This document shows positions 6,831-14,537 of a DNA stretch of 23,688 nucleotides, in pieces (positions within the stretch are counted from its first letter, which is position 1; every line of letters starts with the position of its first letter). A model generated the notes under the pieces. It did not search any database. It saw only the letters and a program-made list of their open reading frames with translations, and was not told the origin of the DNA. This stretch comes from Patescibacteria group bacterium UBA6899 (lineage in GTDB: Bacteria > Patescibacteriota > Minisyncoccia > Phycocordibacterales > UBA6899): positions 7,815 through 31,502 of the forward strand of contig DKBN01000042.1 in NCBI GenBank assembly GCA_002451235.1, read 5' to 3'. A program made the position numbers and the translations under genes.

Positions 6831-8798
6831 TCAATTCTTCGTGAGGCCGAGTGCATCGGACTTTTTCAGGTACATGATGATGGTGCGGATGTATTCCGCG
6901 TGGCTCCAGGTCAAAGGAGATGCGGAAATATGCTCGCGGGTATACGGGTCGAGCTGCTCCGGAAGGATCCCCGAGCGGGTAGCGTTCCGTTCTACCCAGT
7001 TGAGGACTTTGCGTGCTTCGTCTAGGTCCTGATCAGTCTTCGCGAGCGCGATGGAATACTGCGCGAACCAGAGTGTCGTGATGATCCATGGATTTCCTTG
7101 CACGTTGGCTGCGATCCGATAATACGCATCGTTGGCATATCTCGCGATCCCGCCGACCGGTGTGGAAAGCGTGAGCGCTTTTCGCGCTGCGTCCATCGCC
7201 CGCTTCAGTCGCTCGTCGTCCGCTTCCATGACCTTGAACAAATAGATGCCGTACGCGCTCGATGCGTCGATCATCTTGTCAGACTCATAGCTCCCGTCCT
7301 CCTTGACGAAGAGCGAGCGCACGAACATGTCGCGATCGGGAACGTAACAGTATTTGATGATGGCCTCTTTGACGTTCCGCGACGCTTCAAGGAAGCGGTT
7401 ATGCGCCTGCTCGTCCCCGAGAAGGAGCGCGAACTTGCTCGCGGCATCGAGCCCCGCATAGACGGTCGCAGCGGTAAATGTATGGACAGCGAATTTCTCT
7501 TCCCAGAGATTATAGCTCGGACGCGGCAACCCCGTTCTCGGATCGCGGTATTCAACAAGAAAGTTCCCCGCACGCTTGATCAATGTCTCATAGAGAGAGC
7601 TTAGAAAATCGAGATCGCGCGATGCTTCCCAATGCTCCCAAAGCGCCCAGAGAACGAGGGCGGTCTCATCCTCCTGGATAGGAAGCTCCGCTCTCCCGTT
7701 CACCATCCATCCATGCCACGAGCTTCCGAGCGAGCGATCTGGACGATACTTGTGCATCAAATAGCCGTCTTTGGTGATGACCGCATTCATGAACTCGAAG
7801 AATTTCCGTGCGTTGTGACGGTCACCGATCCAATCCAAGGCGACAGCTACGTACGCGGCATCTCGCGGCCACATGTAGCTATAGGTATCGCGTCCGTGTT
7901 GAAGCATGTCCGAATCCCCCGACGCGATGATCGATCCTCGGTGATCGACGTGGGAACGGAGATAGAACTGTGATCGTTTGAAGAGGTTGATCGCTCGTTC
8001 TGACAGACCGTAATAACGGAGCGGCAAACGGTTTGCCCAAGCTTTCCAAAAATCAGCCGATTCTTCGATCAGATGGTCTGGTGTCTCCGAAAGGACGACG
8101 GCATGCAGATCCTTCGCTTCCTCGATGAATCCGCCGATCGCGATCCAATAGTGGACGACCTGCTCTTGGTGCGCCGGGATCGAGAGTGAGACGCCGATGG
8201 TCGAATCCACCCGTCCATGCTCGATCGGGTTCTTCTCCAGTCTTCCATCCTCCGCGTCGCGATACGTCCCTTCCTTCCCCTCCATCTGGAATATGCCGAC
8301 TGAATATTCATCAAAGGGGGCATTGTTCGCAAGGGTGCCGATCAGGAAAGCGCGCTTTCCTTCGTAGTGGATGATCGTGTGCGTCATCGGGTCGAAGAAC
8401 GCGGTATCACCCTTTTCCGAATGATAGATCTCGAACTGTTGATTGATGAATAATTTGCATTGCCGGTCCTGGTCGGAGGAATTCTTGATGACAAGTTTTC
8501 TCAAATAGATATTGCGCACATGGTGGAGCATATCCGTAATCTCAACGACAAGCGGGCTCTCCGCCGATCGCGCGATGCTTTTCCCTTGATAGGAATCGTT
8601 GGCATCGACTTCGACGCTCCAGGGCGCTTCATCAAACCAGCGAAGTCTACCATTCTCCCAGATCCCCGTGCGATGCATGTATGCTCCGCCGACGTGATTC
8701 TCGAGGCCGACGTACGGGAAATACAGGTCGCGCAATCGCGCCTTTTGATCGATCGTCACCAAGACAGTCCCGTTTCCCAAAGAAAGTGATCTCGGCAT
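6831..8798 (-). CDS. Glycoside hydrolase family 15 protein (glucoamylase-like)
   Basis: A 655-residue inverting alpha-glucosidase of the GH15 type, expected to release beta-glucose from the non-reducing ends of alpha-glucan. The N-terminal beta-sandwich (about 1-260, starting SLSLGNGTVLVTIDQKARLR) is that of prokaryotic glucoamylases. The (alpha/alpha)6 barrel follows with GRDTYSYMWPRDAAY (302-316), LPIQEDETALVLWAL (372-386), YNLWEEKFAVHTF (429-441) holding the likely general acid, and GILPEQLDP (610-618) with the likely general base E614. SPLTWSHAEYIRTI closes the barrel. There is no signal peptide, so it acts on an intracellular polymer, which fits storage-glucan breakdown. It starts three bases after the GH57 stop. 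The substrate could also be trehalose or isomaltose, since GH15 includes such enzymes. Confidence 0.93.
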   Translation of the reverse strand: MPRSLSLGNGTVLVTIDQKARLRDLYFPYVGLENHVGGAYMHRTGIWENGRLRWFDEAPWSVEVDANDSYQGKSIARSAESPLVVEITDMLHHVRNIYLRKLVIKNSSDQDRQCKLFINQQFEIYHSEKGDTAFFDPMTHTIIHYEGKRAFLIGTLANNAPFDEYSVGIFQMEGKEGTYRDAEDGRLEKNPIEHGRVDSTIGVSLSIPAHQEQVVHYWIAIGGFIEEAKDLHAVVLSETPDHLIEESADFWKAWANRLPLRYYGLSERAINLFKRSQFYLRSHVDHRGSIIASGDSDMLQHGRDTYSYMWPRDAAYVAVALDWIGDRHNARKFFEFMNAVITKDGYLMHKYRPDRSLGSSWHGWMVNGRAELPIQEDETALVLWALWEHWEASRDLDFLSSLYETLIKRAGNFLVEYRDPRTGLPRPSYNLWEEKFAVHTFTAATVYAGLDAASKFALLLGDEQAHNRFLEASRNVKEAIIKYCYVPDRDMFVRSLFVKEDGSYESDKMIDASSAYGIYLFKVMEADDERLKRAMDAARKALTLSTPVGGIARYANDAYYRIAANVQGNPWIITTLWFAQYSIALAKTDQDLDEARKVLNWVERNATRSGILPEQLDPYTREHISASPLTWSHAEYIRTIIMYLKKSDALGLTKN

Positions 8799-8801
8799 AC
8801 G

Positions 8802-10142
8802 CTAATGTCCCGCGCGCTGTTCTTTCGTTTTCGCGCTCGTCCTGCGCACGGTCCTGCGCGCCTGCGTGACGTCCTCCTTTGTCTTCTCTCTCTTCGGCTT
8901 CGGCGTGACCGACAGATGCTTCGGAGCATGATGCGTCCCTACCGCACGATGATGGTCGAGCCGATACTCAAGATCATGCAGGATGTTGTTGTACGCGATG
9001 AACGCCTCGTAAGGAGTGTTGTAAGGGTTGAAATATTTGTGCACGTCGCCATCCGCGAACCATTTTGTGCACATATAATAGAAGTGATCCGACGTCGTGA
9101 GTTTCCGCCAATCGTCGAGGAGCTTCGGGTCGTGCGCATCCTTCACCCGCGCCTCCAAGCTATAGAGTTTTTGGATCGCCTCATGCTGGATAGAATTTCC
9201 GAGCCAGGCGGAAAGGTCGCGCTCGATATCGGCCCACGAGATGAAGTACGGCACGTCAACCTCTCCGACCGGCTGATAACGCTCCGCCGCTTCCGTGACC
9301 GTCACGAAGTCGTTATCGGGATGCTTGAGGATCTCTCCCGGTAGCGCGAGGAGGAAATCGAAGATGCCAGTATCCTCCCACTGGTGCTCGCCGAACGTCT
9401 CGTAGTCCATGAACAGATTCACGAGGTTGCCGTTGCCGTTCACCGCATTCACCCATTGCGCGAACTTCTCCGAGGTGAGCGGCCAGTCCACCCAATCGCG
9501 CGAAGAGAACCGGAACGCGATATCGTCCGAGAGACGGTAATTCTTCAGCAGTAACCTGATGTTCGATCCCCCGGGCGGAGAGTAGAGGAAATTCGGCGAC
9601 CTCCAGCCGAGGATGTGATCCGCGCCCTCCGCTAAGACCGCCTTGTACCCCATCTTCTCGATGTACGAAGCGAGCTCGTTCGAGTAGATTAGCTCGGTGT
9701 TCCGAAATGAGGTCGGCGTGACACCGAATACCTGCTGCACCTTTGCGCGATGCAGAGCGACCTGATCCTCGAATTCTGGCTTCGAGTAGAGGAACGAGAG
9801 TGAGTGGTGATAGGTCTCATCGAGGATCTCGACGCGGCCGGTCTTGACCAGCGCCCTGAATGTCTCGAGTGTCTCGGGAGAGAACTCTTCCATCTGCTCG
9901 ATCACCGTCCCCGAGAGTGAGAACGTGCACTTGAACTGCGGATACCTCTCGAGGAGTTCGAGAAGGACACGATTCGTCCTGCGATAGCATTTTGTCGCGA
10001 CCTTATGGAGAATCTTCTCATTATTGATATCCTGATCGCTCTTGTCGTTAAAGTAGTGGTGGTCGTGTCCGATATCGAACACTCGGTACTTCTTCGTCCG
10101 ATACGGCTGGTGCACCTGAAAATAGAAGCAAACTGATGCCAT
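8802..10142 (-). CDS. Glycoside hydrolase family 57 enzyme (alpha-amylase / glucan-processing)
   Basis: A 446-residue GH57 protein. It opens with CFYFQVHQPYR (conserved region 1, HQP at 11-13), carries FRNTELIYSN with the likely nucleophile E150, and NLFMDYETFGEHQ with the likely acid/base D246. The FSLSGTVIEQM and VEILDETYHHSLSF blocks also fit the family. GH57 includes alpha-amylases, 4-alpha-glucanotransferases and branching enzymes, and I cannot tell which this is. No signal peptide. The last 40 or so residues form a Lys/Arg/Thr-rich tail (KPKREKTKED, ARRTVRRTSAKTKEQR) outside the family core. I start it at the ATG at 10142, two bases after the GT4 stop, because the protein then begins directly with the conserved strand; an upstream ATG at 10190 would add an unrelated 16 residues inside the GT4 gene. 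Confidence 0.93.
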   Translation of the reverse strand: MASVCFYFQVHQPYRTKKYRVFDIGHDHHYFNDKSDQDINNEKILHKVATKCYRRTNRVLLELLERYPQFKCTFSLSGTVIEQMEEFSPETLETFRALVKTGRVEILDETYHHSLSFLYSKPEFEDQVALHRAKVQQVFGVTPTSFRNTELIYSNELASYIEKMGYKAVLAEGADHILGWRSPNFLYSPPGGSNIRLLLKNYRLSDDIAFRFSSRDWVDWPLTSEKFAQWVNAVNGNGNLVNLFMDYETFGEHQWEDTGIFDFLLALPGEILKHPDNDFVTVTEAAERYQPVGEVDVPYFISWADIERDLSAWLGNSIQHEAIQKLYSLEARVKDAHDPKLLDDWRKLTTSDHFYYMCTKWFADGDVHKYFNPYNTPYEAFIAYNNILHDLEYRLDHHRAVGTHHAPKHLSVTPKPKREKTKEDVTQARRTVRRTSAKTKEQRAGH

Positions 10143-10144
10143 AG

Positions 10145-11380
10145 CTATGAGAGCCCTTTCGCGATCATGTCGCGATAGACGAGGATGCATTTCCCTGCGG
10201 TGTCGTCCCAGGTAACCCGCCGCACGTCCCGCAGACCATTCTCCGAGAGCGTATCCTTGAGCGAGCGACTCCCCAGAACCCCAAGGATCTTGTCTGCCAT
10301 ATCGTCCACATCCCAGAAATCCGAGCGCAGCGTGTGCGTCACGACCTCGCCCGCACCGCTTTGTTTCGAAAGCAGAAGTGGCGTGCCGTTCGCGAGCGCT
10401 TCGAGCGCGGTGATCCCGAAGGGTTCGGAGACAGAAGGCATGACGTAGAGATCCGCAGCACGGAAAAGACGGATGCGGTCGTCTCCCCAGATCGATCCAG
10501 TAAAGATGACGTTCTTCGAGATCCCAAGATCTGCAGCGAGACGGATCGATTGGTGCTCCATGTCACCGGCCCCCGCGACAATGAAAATGACGTTGGGGTC
10601 GTAGTCGAGCACGCGCTTCGCCGCGCGGAGGAAATGATCCGGCCCCTTTTGGATCGTGATGCGTCCGAAAAAAAGCACGATCTTCTTCCCCTGTGCCTTG
10701 ATCTCATGGAGGATGTCCGGGAGTTCTCGGCCATGCTCGTCATGATCGAGCCCATTGTGGATGACGACGATCTTTTCGGGGTGGATACCATAGTGCTCGA
10801 CAATGGTCGATTTTGTGCGATGCGAGACCGCGATGATGCAGTCCGCCGCCTGAAGTCCTCTGCGCTCTTCTTCATAGATCTGCTGATTTGGATGCCCGGC
10901 GGTGCGATCGAACTCAGTCGCATGCACGTGGACGATAAGCGGCTTCCCGGAGACATTCTTCGCCTCGATCCCCGCCCCGAACGAGAGCCAGTCATGCGCA
11001 TGTATGACATCGAACTCCTCGTCCAGCGCGATGTCACGCGCGAGCATGCCATATCGACGCACCTCGTCAATCAGCGAAAGCGCGTAGTCAAGCGGGACGC
11101 CCGCGAGCCGTTTCAGGTATTCATCATATGTTTCTATCGAGAGATATGGACGCAGATATGAGCTTATAGACTTAATCTTGATCCTTCCCTTCGAATCTCC
11201 TATGAAGCGGATCTTGAGGAAGCGGTGCTCATTCATGTTCGTTATCGGCTTCGGGAGAACGAACGTTACGGCTACGTTCGCGCGGGAGAGCGATCTTGTG
11301 AGTCCGTAGCATGCCATACCCAGTCCGCCGGTGACTTGTGGAGGAAATTCCCAACCGAACATAAGTACGCGAATGTTCAT
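10145..11380 (-). CDS. Glycosyltransferase family 4 protein (glycogen synthase-like)
   Basis: A 411-residue GT-B glycosyltransferase. The start MNIRVLMFGWEFPPQVTGGLG has the nucleotide-sugar glycine loop (GGLG, 18-21) typical of glycogen or starch synthase-like enzymes. The C-terminal domain has GRITIQKGPD (about 239-248), VAGAG and the E-x7-E motif EPFGITALE (319-327) of retaining GT4 enzymes. The ATG at 11380 is chosen over one 12 codons upstream that lies close to the promoter and adds nothing conserved. It is the first gene of the operon, and its neighbours are GH57 and GH15 enzymes, an arrangement I recall from archaeal glycogen gene clusters. It therefore probably elongates an intracellular alpha-glucan from UDP- or ADP-glucose. 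Other hexosyl transfers remain possible. Confidence 0.9.
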   Translation of the reverse strand: MNIRVLMFGWEFPPQVTGGLGMACYGLTRSLSRANVAVTFVLPKPITNMNEHRFLKIRFIGDSKGRIKIKSISSYLRPYLSIETYDEYLKRLAGVPLDYALSLIDEVRRYGMLARDIALDEEFDVIHAHDWLSFGAGIEAKNVSGKPLIVHVHATEFDRTAGHPNQQIYEEERRGLQAADCIIAVSHRTKSTIVEHYGIHPEKIVVIHNGLDHDEHGRELPDILHEIKAQGKKIVLFFGRITIQKGPDHFLRAAKRVLDYDPNVIFIVAGAGDMEHQSIRLAADLGISKNVIFTGSIWGDDRIRLFRAADLYVMPSVSEPFGITALEALANGTPLLLSKQSGAGEVVTHTLRSDFWDVDDMADKILGVLGSRSLKDTLSENGLRDVRRVTWDDTAGKCILVYRDMIAKGLS

Positions 11381-11430
11381 GCAAAAATGAGCGCAGGGGA
11401 CCCGGGGGCATCCCACGCGTTTCGAGAAAA

Positions 11431-11436
11431 ATTATA
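11431..11436 (-). promoter_or_regulatory. Promoter of the glucan/tgt/uvrB operon (-10 element)
   Basis: The minus strand reads TGTGCTATAATTTTTC: a consensus TATAAT with an upstream TG (TGCTATAAT), the extended -10 form. Seventeen bases further upstream TCGGCA is a weak -35 (4 of 6 matches to TTGACA). Initiation near 11424 leaves a leader of about 44 bases before the GT4 ATG at 11380. It is the best promoter-like sequence I found in the window and stands ahead of nine closely spaced genes. Confidence 0.65.
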
Positions 11437-11540
11437 GCACACGTCCCCCAAAATGCCGAAACGGAAACACGTAGAAATCTGTGTATAAATAGGTCGACGA
11501 TCCACCGCCTGGATACCGCCCGCCACTGCTTAACAACATG

Positions 11541-11563
11541 ACTTTGCGACCTGGTCGCAAAGT
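11541..11563. repeat. Perfect 23-bp palindrome
   Basis: Eleven-base arms ACTTTGCGACC and GGTCGCAAAGT flank a single central T. The symmetry is complete. It lies about 105 bases upstream of the operon promoter and 80 bases beyond the terminator. With a one-base spacer it looks more like a dyad protein-binding site or a mobile-element end than a stable terminator; no T-run follows on either strand. Confidence 0.8.
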
Positions 11564-11644
11564 AACATATTCTACAGTGACTAATGTTTCTGGTAATGAT
11601 AAATCAAGGCCAATAGACTCCTGTTGGTAGATCCTTAAAAGCAA

Positions 11645-11677
11645 AACCACGTCCCCGGTATGACCTGGGACGTGGTT
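11645..11677 (-). terminator. Hairpin terminator of the envelope-protein operon
   Basis: An 11-bp perfect stem (AACCACGTCCC / GGGACGTGGTT) with an 11-base loop. On the minus strand it is followed by TTGCTTTTAAGG, giving two short T-runs. It begins about 18 bases after the stop codon of the gene ending at 11695, the expected place for an intrinsic terminator. The plus-strand exit (CTTTG) is T-poor, so termination is mainly for minus-strand transcripts. Confidence 0.75.
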
Positions 11678-11694
11678 CTTTGTACGCAAAGGGA

Positions 11695-12237
11695 TTATTT
11701 CGCTTTGAAGCTCACGATAATAGCCTGATCCGGACTTGGTGCGACATCCTTAGTCTTATCGAATTCGAGATTTCCATCATCGCCATGGATGACCGCGTAG
11801 TACGTATCTCCAGCGACCGTATTGCGAAGAAGGGCGACAACCCCTGTTTTGTCGCCTGGGAGAAAGCGTTTCGCTCCCAAGATCCAACCCGGCACGCCGT
11901 TGCGGTTATCATACACCGCGACCCAAAGCGGCGAAGTGACGTTCAATCCTGAAACGACGGCGGATCCTCCCGCGGGCTGATCGTTCACTGAAAGTCCATC
12001 TCGCGTATTGGCCGGAACCGACGCGACGCCAGGAAGTGTGCCATTTGACACCGGCTTCGTTGTCTGCTCTTTTGCTGCCACAGTCGATTCCGTCGTCGTC
12101 GACTCGTTGGTGACTGGTAACAACTGCTCGACTTCCAAAAACCCCGCTTTTTTATCTAGGTATAATTTCGCGCCTATGGCGCCTATAGCCACGCCGATGA
12201 CCAGCATCAGGACGAGCTGCTGTGTTTCCTTCTTCAT
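11695..12237 (-). CDS. Membrane-anchored protein with DUF7282-like domain
   Basis: A 180-residue protein with one N-terminal helix (about 8-25, LVLMLVIGVAIGAIGAKLYL), a Ser/Thr-rich linker (about 42-80) and a C-terminal beta-rich domain (about 82-180). That domain runs from LSVNDQPAGGSAVVSGLNV through WVAVYDNRNGVPGWILGA to YYAVIHGDDGNLEFD, a pattern I associate with the DUF7282 family of extracytoplasmic domains. The protein should be tethered to the membrane with its domain outside. It is the last gene before the terminator at 11645-11677 and starts 17 bases after the previous stop. A TATATT hexamer lies six bases before the ATG and there is no Shine-Dalgarno site. Function is unknown. Confidence 0.8.
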   Translation of the reverse strand: MKKETQQLVLMLVIGVAIGAIGAKLYLDKKAGFLEVEQLLPVTNESTTTESTVAAKEQTTKPVSNGTLPGVASVPANTRDGLSVNDQPAGGSAVVSGLNVTSPLWVAVYDNRNGVPGWILGAKRFLPGDKTGVVALLRNTVAGDTYYAVIHGDDGNLEFDKTKDVAPSPDQAIIVSFKAK

Positions 12238-12254
12238 AGCCCAAATATACGCAT

Positions 12255-12734
12255 TCAGCCCTTGATGTAAAGCTCGAATTTACTGAGGTCCTCACCGGGA
12301 CCTGCCTCGATCAAATTGAGGGTCACATCCTGACCGTTGAGGCGTGCGATGAATTTCGCATCTCCTGGAGCGGGGATCTCGATCTTGAATCTCGCCGGGG
12401 TGACCACCTGCGCGCATGCTCCTTGGGTCGGATTGCTCACGAGAAAGTCGATCACAACGGTGTTGTTCTCAGCGAGCGTATATTTCGTATCGAGGGTATG
12501 GCATGGGGTCGGCAGGCCGTATTCGCCGGCAATGATATGCTTGCCGTTCTGATACGCATGCTTCGCGGTGATGATGACACGTTCCTGCGCTGGTGCTGGC
12601 GGCTCCGCTGGCGCATTCACCCAATCGTTCTCCGCAGGCGCACGGTTCCATGCTCGTTCATAATAGATATATCCGATGAGCGCGACCGCGACGACCACGA
12701 CCGCGACAATGATCTGCGTACTTCGCTTGTCCAT
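12255..12734 (-). CDS. Membrane-anchored hypothetical protein with a conserved-looking Cys pair
   Basis: A 159-residue protein I do not recognise. It has an N-terminal membrane helix (about 7-25, IIVAVVVVAVALIGYIYY), a Pro/Ala-rich linker (APAEPPAPAQ) and an extracytoplasmic domain of about 105 residues, predicted mostly beta. The domain has exactly two cysteines, C78 in LPTPCHTLDTKY and C107 in NPTQGACAQVV, which could form a disulfide outside the cell. The gene starts 16 bases after the stop of the TSP3 protein gene, and its own stop is 17 bases before the next ATG, so the three belong to one transcript. A CcdA-like thiol transporter is encoded two genes upstream, which could help control such a disulfide. 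Function unknown. Confidence 0.78.
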   Translation of the reverse strand: MDKRSTQIIVAVVVVAVALIGYIYYERAWNRAPAENDWVNAPAEPPAPAQERVIITAKHAYQNGKHIIAGEYGLPTPCHTLDTKYTLAENNTVVIDFLVSNPTQGACAQVVTPARFKIEIPAPGDAKFIARLNGQDVTLNLIEAGPGEDLSKFELYIKG

Positions 12735-12750
12735 ATACCCTATTGTACTC

Positions 12751-13749
12751 CTATCTGTGTATCAAGCTACTTACGAGACGGATGATCCACCCCAGAAGCA
12801 GAAAAGCGGCTATATAGAAGCTCCAGGCGGAAGCGGTGATCCATTGATATAGCGTGAGAAAAAAGAGGCTCAGGTAGGTGAGGGGCGAATTCAGGAGGTC
12901 TCCCGAGTCGACCGAACGATAGAGCTCCTTCCACCCGGAGTTATTCGTTGAAATAAGGAGATTGGGCGTGGTCGAGCCGACCCGTTTTTGTTGTTCGTAC
13001 GCGAGACGCCTCAGCGTATCGAGGACGTATTCGTCGGTCTTATCCGCTTGTTCGAGCCGTAGATCTTCCGAATTCCCGACCGTGCTCGCAAGGACCGGGT
13101 GAAGAAAGTTTGGGGTCATATCGAGAAGCGCGGGGAGGACCGACGTATGCGCCGTTGTGCTCGCCAATACCGCACTTCCCAAGAGTATCTCCGTCGTAGT
13201 GGTCGCTTTCTCTAGAGGATGCGGATCATCCTTGTCATTGATACCATCGCCGTCCGTGTCTGGGTTCAATGGGTCAGTCCCGCGCGCTAACTCGGCAAGA
13301 TCCGTCACGCCGTCGTTATCATCGTCAAGATCCTCTTTGTTACCAATACCGTCATGATCAGTGTCAAGATCGACGTTCCGAACGAGTGTTTCAGTCTTCG
13401 CTCCCTTAAAGGCAAGAGTTCCTGTAGCTTTGGCATCTTGGCGCGGATACAATACAGCATAGATCAAATGGCTGCCTTCTTTCGGCACCCAGTCTACGGA
13501 AGCGATCCTAGCATCTCCGGGTAAGACCTGAATGGTCGCGGTCCCGAGACCAAAAGCACCGTCCATGAACGCAACATCGCCGGTAAATTCATTTTCTCCG
13601 TTATCTATCACCACTGTCGAGATCGCCACCTTGTCGTCCGCAAAAAATAGCTCGCGCGAGAACCAAATGCGATCGGTTGAGAATCCTGCGTACGCCGATG
13701 AAACAAGCGGACACACGACGAAACATGCGACTGCGAAGATCCATTTCAT
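12751..13749 (-). CDS. Secreted surface protein with thrombospondin type 3 calcium repeats and C-terminal anchor
   Basis: A protein of about 332 residues with a signal peptide (MKWIFAVACFVVCPLVSSAYA), a beta-sandwich region (about 25-125) resembling cell-surface Ig or CARDB-type folds, then Asp-rich TSP3 repeats (about 127-176: LDTDHDGIGNKEDLDDDNDG, then PLNPDTDGDGINDKDD) that should bind calcium. A Thr/Ser-rich spacer follows, and a C-terminal hydrophobic segment (about 300-328, WSFYIAAFLLLGWIIRLVSS) would anchor it. I start at the ATG at 13749; a GTG at 13755 overlapping the ccdA stop is an alternative. The near-overlap with ccdA indicates translational coupling. Such proteins usually serve as envelope scaffolds or adhesins; the exact role is unknown. 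Confidence 0.87.
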   Translation of the reverse strand: MKWIFAVACFVVCPLVSSAYAGFSTDRIWFSRELFFADDKVAISTVVIDNGENEFTGDVAFMDGAFGLGTATIQVLPGDARIASVDWVPKEGSHLIYAVLYPRQDAKATGTLAFKGAKTETLVRNVDLDTDHDGIGNKEDLDDDNDGVTDLAELARGTDPLNPDTDGDGINDKDDPHPLEKATTTTEILLGSAVLASTTAHTSVLPALLDMTPNFLHPVLASTVGNSEDLRLEQADKTDEYVLDTLRRLAYEQQKRVGSTTPNLLISTNNSGWKELYRSVDSGDLLNSPLTYLSLFFLTLYQWITASAWSFYIAAFLLLGWIIRLVSSLIHR

Positions 13750-13751
13750 AT

Positions 13752-14489
13752 TCACATACGCTCAGCGATCCAATCACTTCGTGTGATATCAAGTGCGCCA
13801 GGAAGATACGCGCTCAAGACGCCGAACTTGCCAAAAAGGAGCAAAAGTCCAATGAGCACAAAGAACGCCCCGCCCGCCTTTGCGATAGCGGGAAGGAATC
13901 GTTCGATCTTCGCGATGCGTTCGATGGCGCTCGAGAGCATGGCAGCGAGCATGAGGAACGGGAATGCGAGACCGAACGCGAACACAAATAAAAGATAGGC
14001 TCCATACAGCGTATGTCCGGAGGTCGAGGCAATAACAAGGATGCTCCCCAGGATCGGTCCGAGGCATGGGCTCCAACCGAGCGCAAAGAGAAGCCCCATG
14101 AAAAACGAGCCGCGGCGGGATCCTGCAGTGATGAATTTCGGCAATCGCACTTTGTTTATACCGAGGGCGGGGAAACTGAAGAAACCGATCATCGAAAGTC
14201 CAAAAAGGACGACGAACGCTCCGCCAATGCGCGAGAGTATGACACGGTGCGCGATCAATGCCGCGCCGATGGCTCCCGACGCAAGCCCGAGGGCCACGAA
14301 GAGGAGGGTGAAGCCCAGGGTGAACGCGAATGCGTTCGAGAATACGATCCACCGGTGTGCGCGTGGATCCTGGTCATGCGCGACGCCGCCGAGAAATGCG
14401 AGATACCCCGGAACGAGGGGGAGCGTGCAGGGAGCGAGGAACATCAGCACCCCCGCCAGGAACGCCGAAACAATACCGATATCGAACAT
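13752..14489 (-). CDS. ccdA: CcdA/DsbD-type transmembrane thiol-disulfide transporter
   Basis: A 245-residue integral membrane protein with about six helices. It carries the two signature cysteine motifs of the family: LAPCTLPLVPGYLAFLGG in the first helix and GWSPCLGPILGSILVIAS in the fourth. The paired cysteines carry electrons from cytoplasmic thioredoxin across the membrane to extracytoplasmic thiol proteins, as in CcdA and the core of DsbD. The length matches CcdA. No cytochrome c gene is visible, so its use here is probably disulfide reduction on surface proteins. It is followed without a gap by the TSP3 protein gene. The ATG lacks a Shine-Dalgarno site and has an extended -10 (TGATACGAT) six bases upstream. 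The gene symbol reflects family similarity. Confidence 0.9.
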   Translation of the reverse strand: MFDIGIVSAFLAGVLMFLAPCTLPLVPGYLAFLGGVAHDQDPRAHRWIVFSNAFAFTLGFTLLFVALGLASGAIGAALIAHRVILSRIGGAFVVLFGLSMIGFFSFPALGINKVRLPKFITAGSRRGSFFMGLLFALGWSPCLGPILGSILVIASTSGHTLYGAYLLFVFAFGLAFPFLMLAAMLSSAIERIAKIERFLPAIAKAGGAFFVLIGLLLLFGKFGVLSAYLPGALDITRSDWIAERM

Positions 14490-14495
14490 AGCGAA

Positions 14496-14501
14496 ATCGT
14501 A
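14496..14501 (-). promoter_or_regulatory. Candidate extended -10 for the ccdA unit
   Basis: The minus strand reads TGA-TACGAT-TTCGCT-ATG, with the hexamer six bases before the ccdA start. TACGAT matches TATAAT at 4 of 6, and TG precedes it at the extended position. The TGA is not a stop codon of the upstream gene here. The 48-base gap after the lytic transglycosylase gene contains no terminator, so readthrough from that gene is also possible. Confidence 0.35.
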
Positions 14502-14537
14502 TCATGGAACCATCGAACGCCACAGCGGCGCGACGGC

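Larger units (their letters stand above)
11437..11694. other. Intergenic region without a supported gene
   Basis: These 258 bases lie between two minus-strand units and hold a 23-bp palindrome (11541-11563) and a hairpin terminator (11645-11677). A short plus-strand frame (11538-11630, 30 codons, starting MTLRPGRKVTYS) and an 85-codon minus-strand frame both cross the palindrome. The first has no recognisable ribosome site, and the second starts inside the terminator hairpin. I do not annotate either as a gene. Confidence 0.5.

Noticed and set aside
10334..11161. A 275-codon plus-strand frame opposite the GT4 gene
   Set aside because: Antisense to a gene with clear GT4 motifs; the sequence is charged and shows no domain.
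11432..11689. An 85-codon minus-strand frame in the intergenic region
   Set aside because: It starts inside the terminator hairpin and ends in the operon promoter; no ribosome site. Possibly a relic, but not supportable as a gene.
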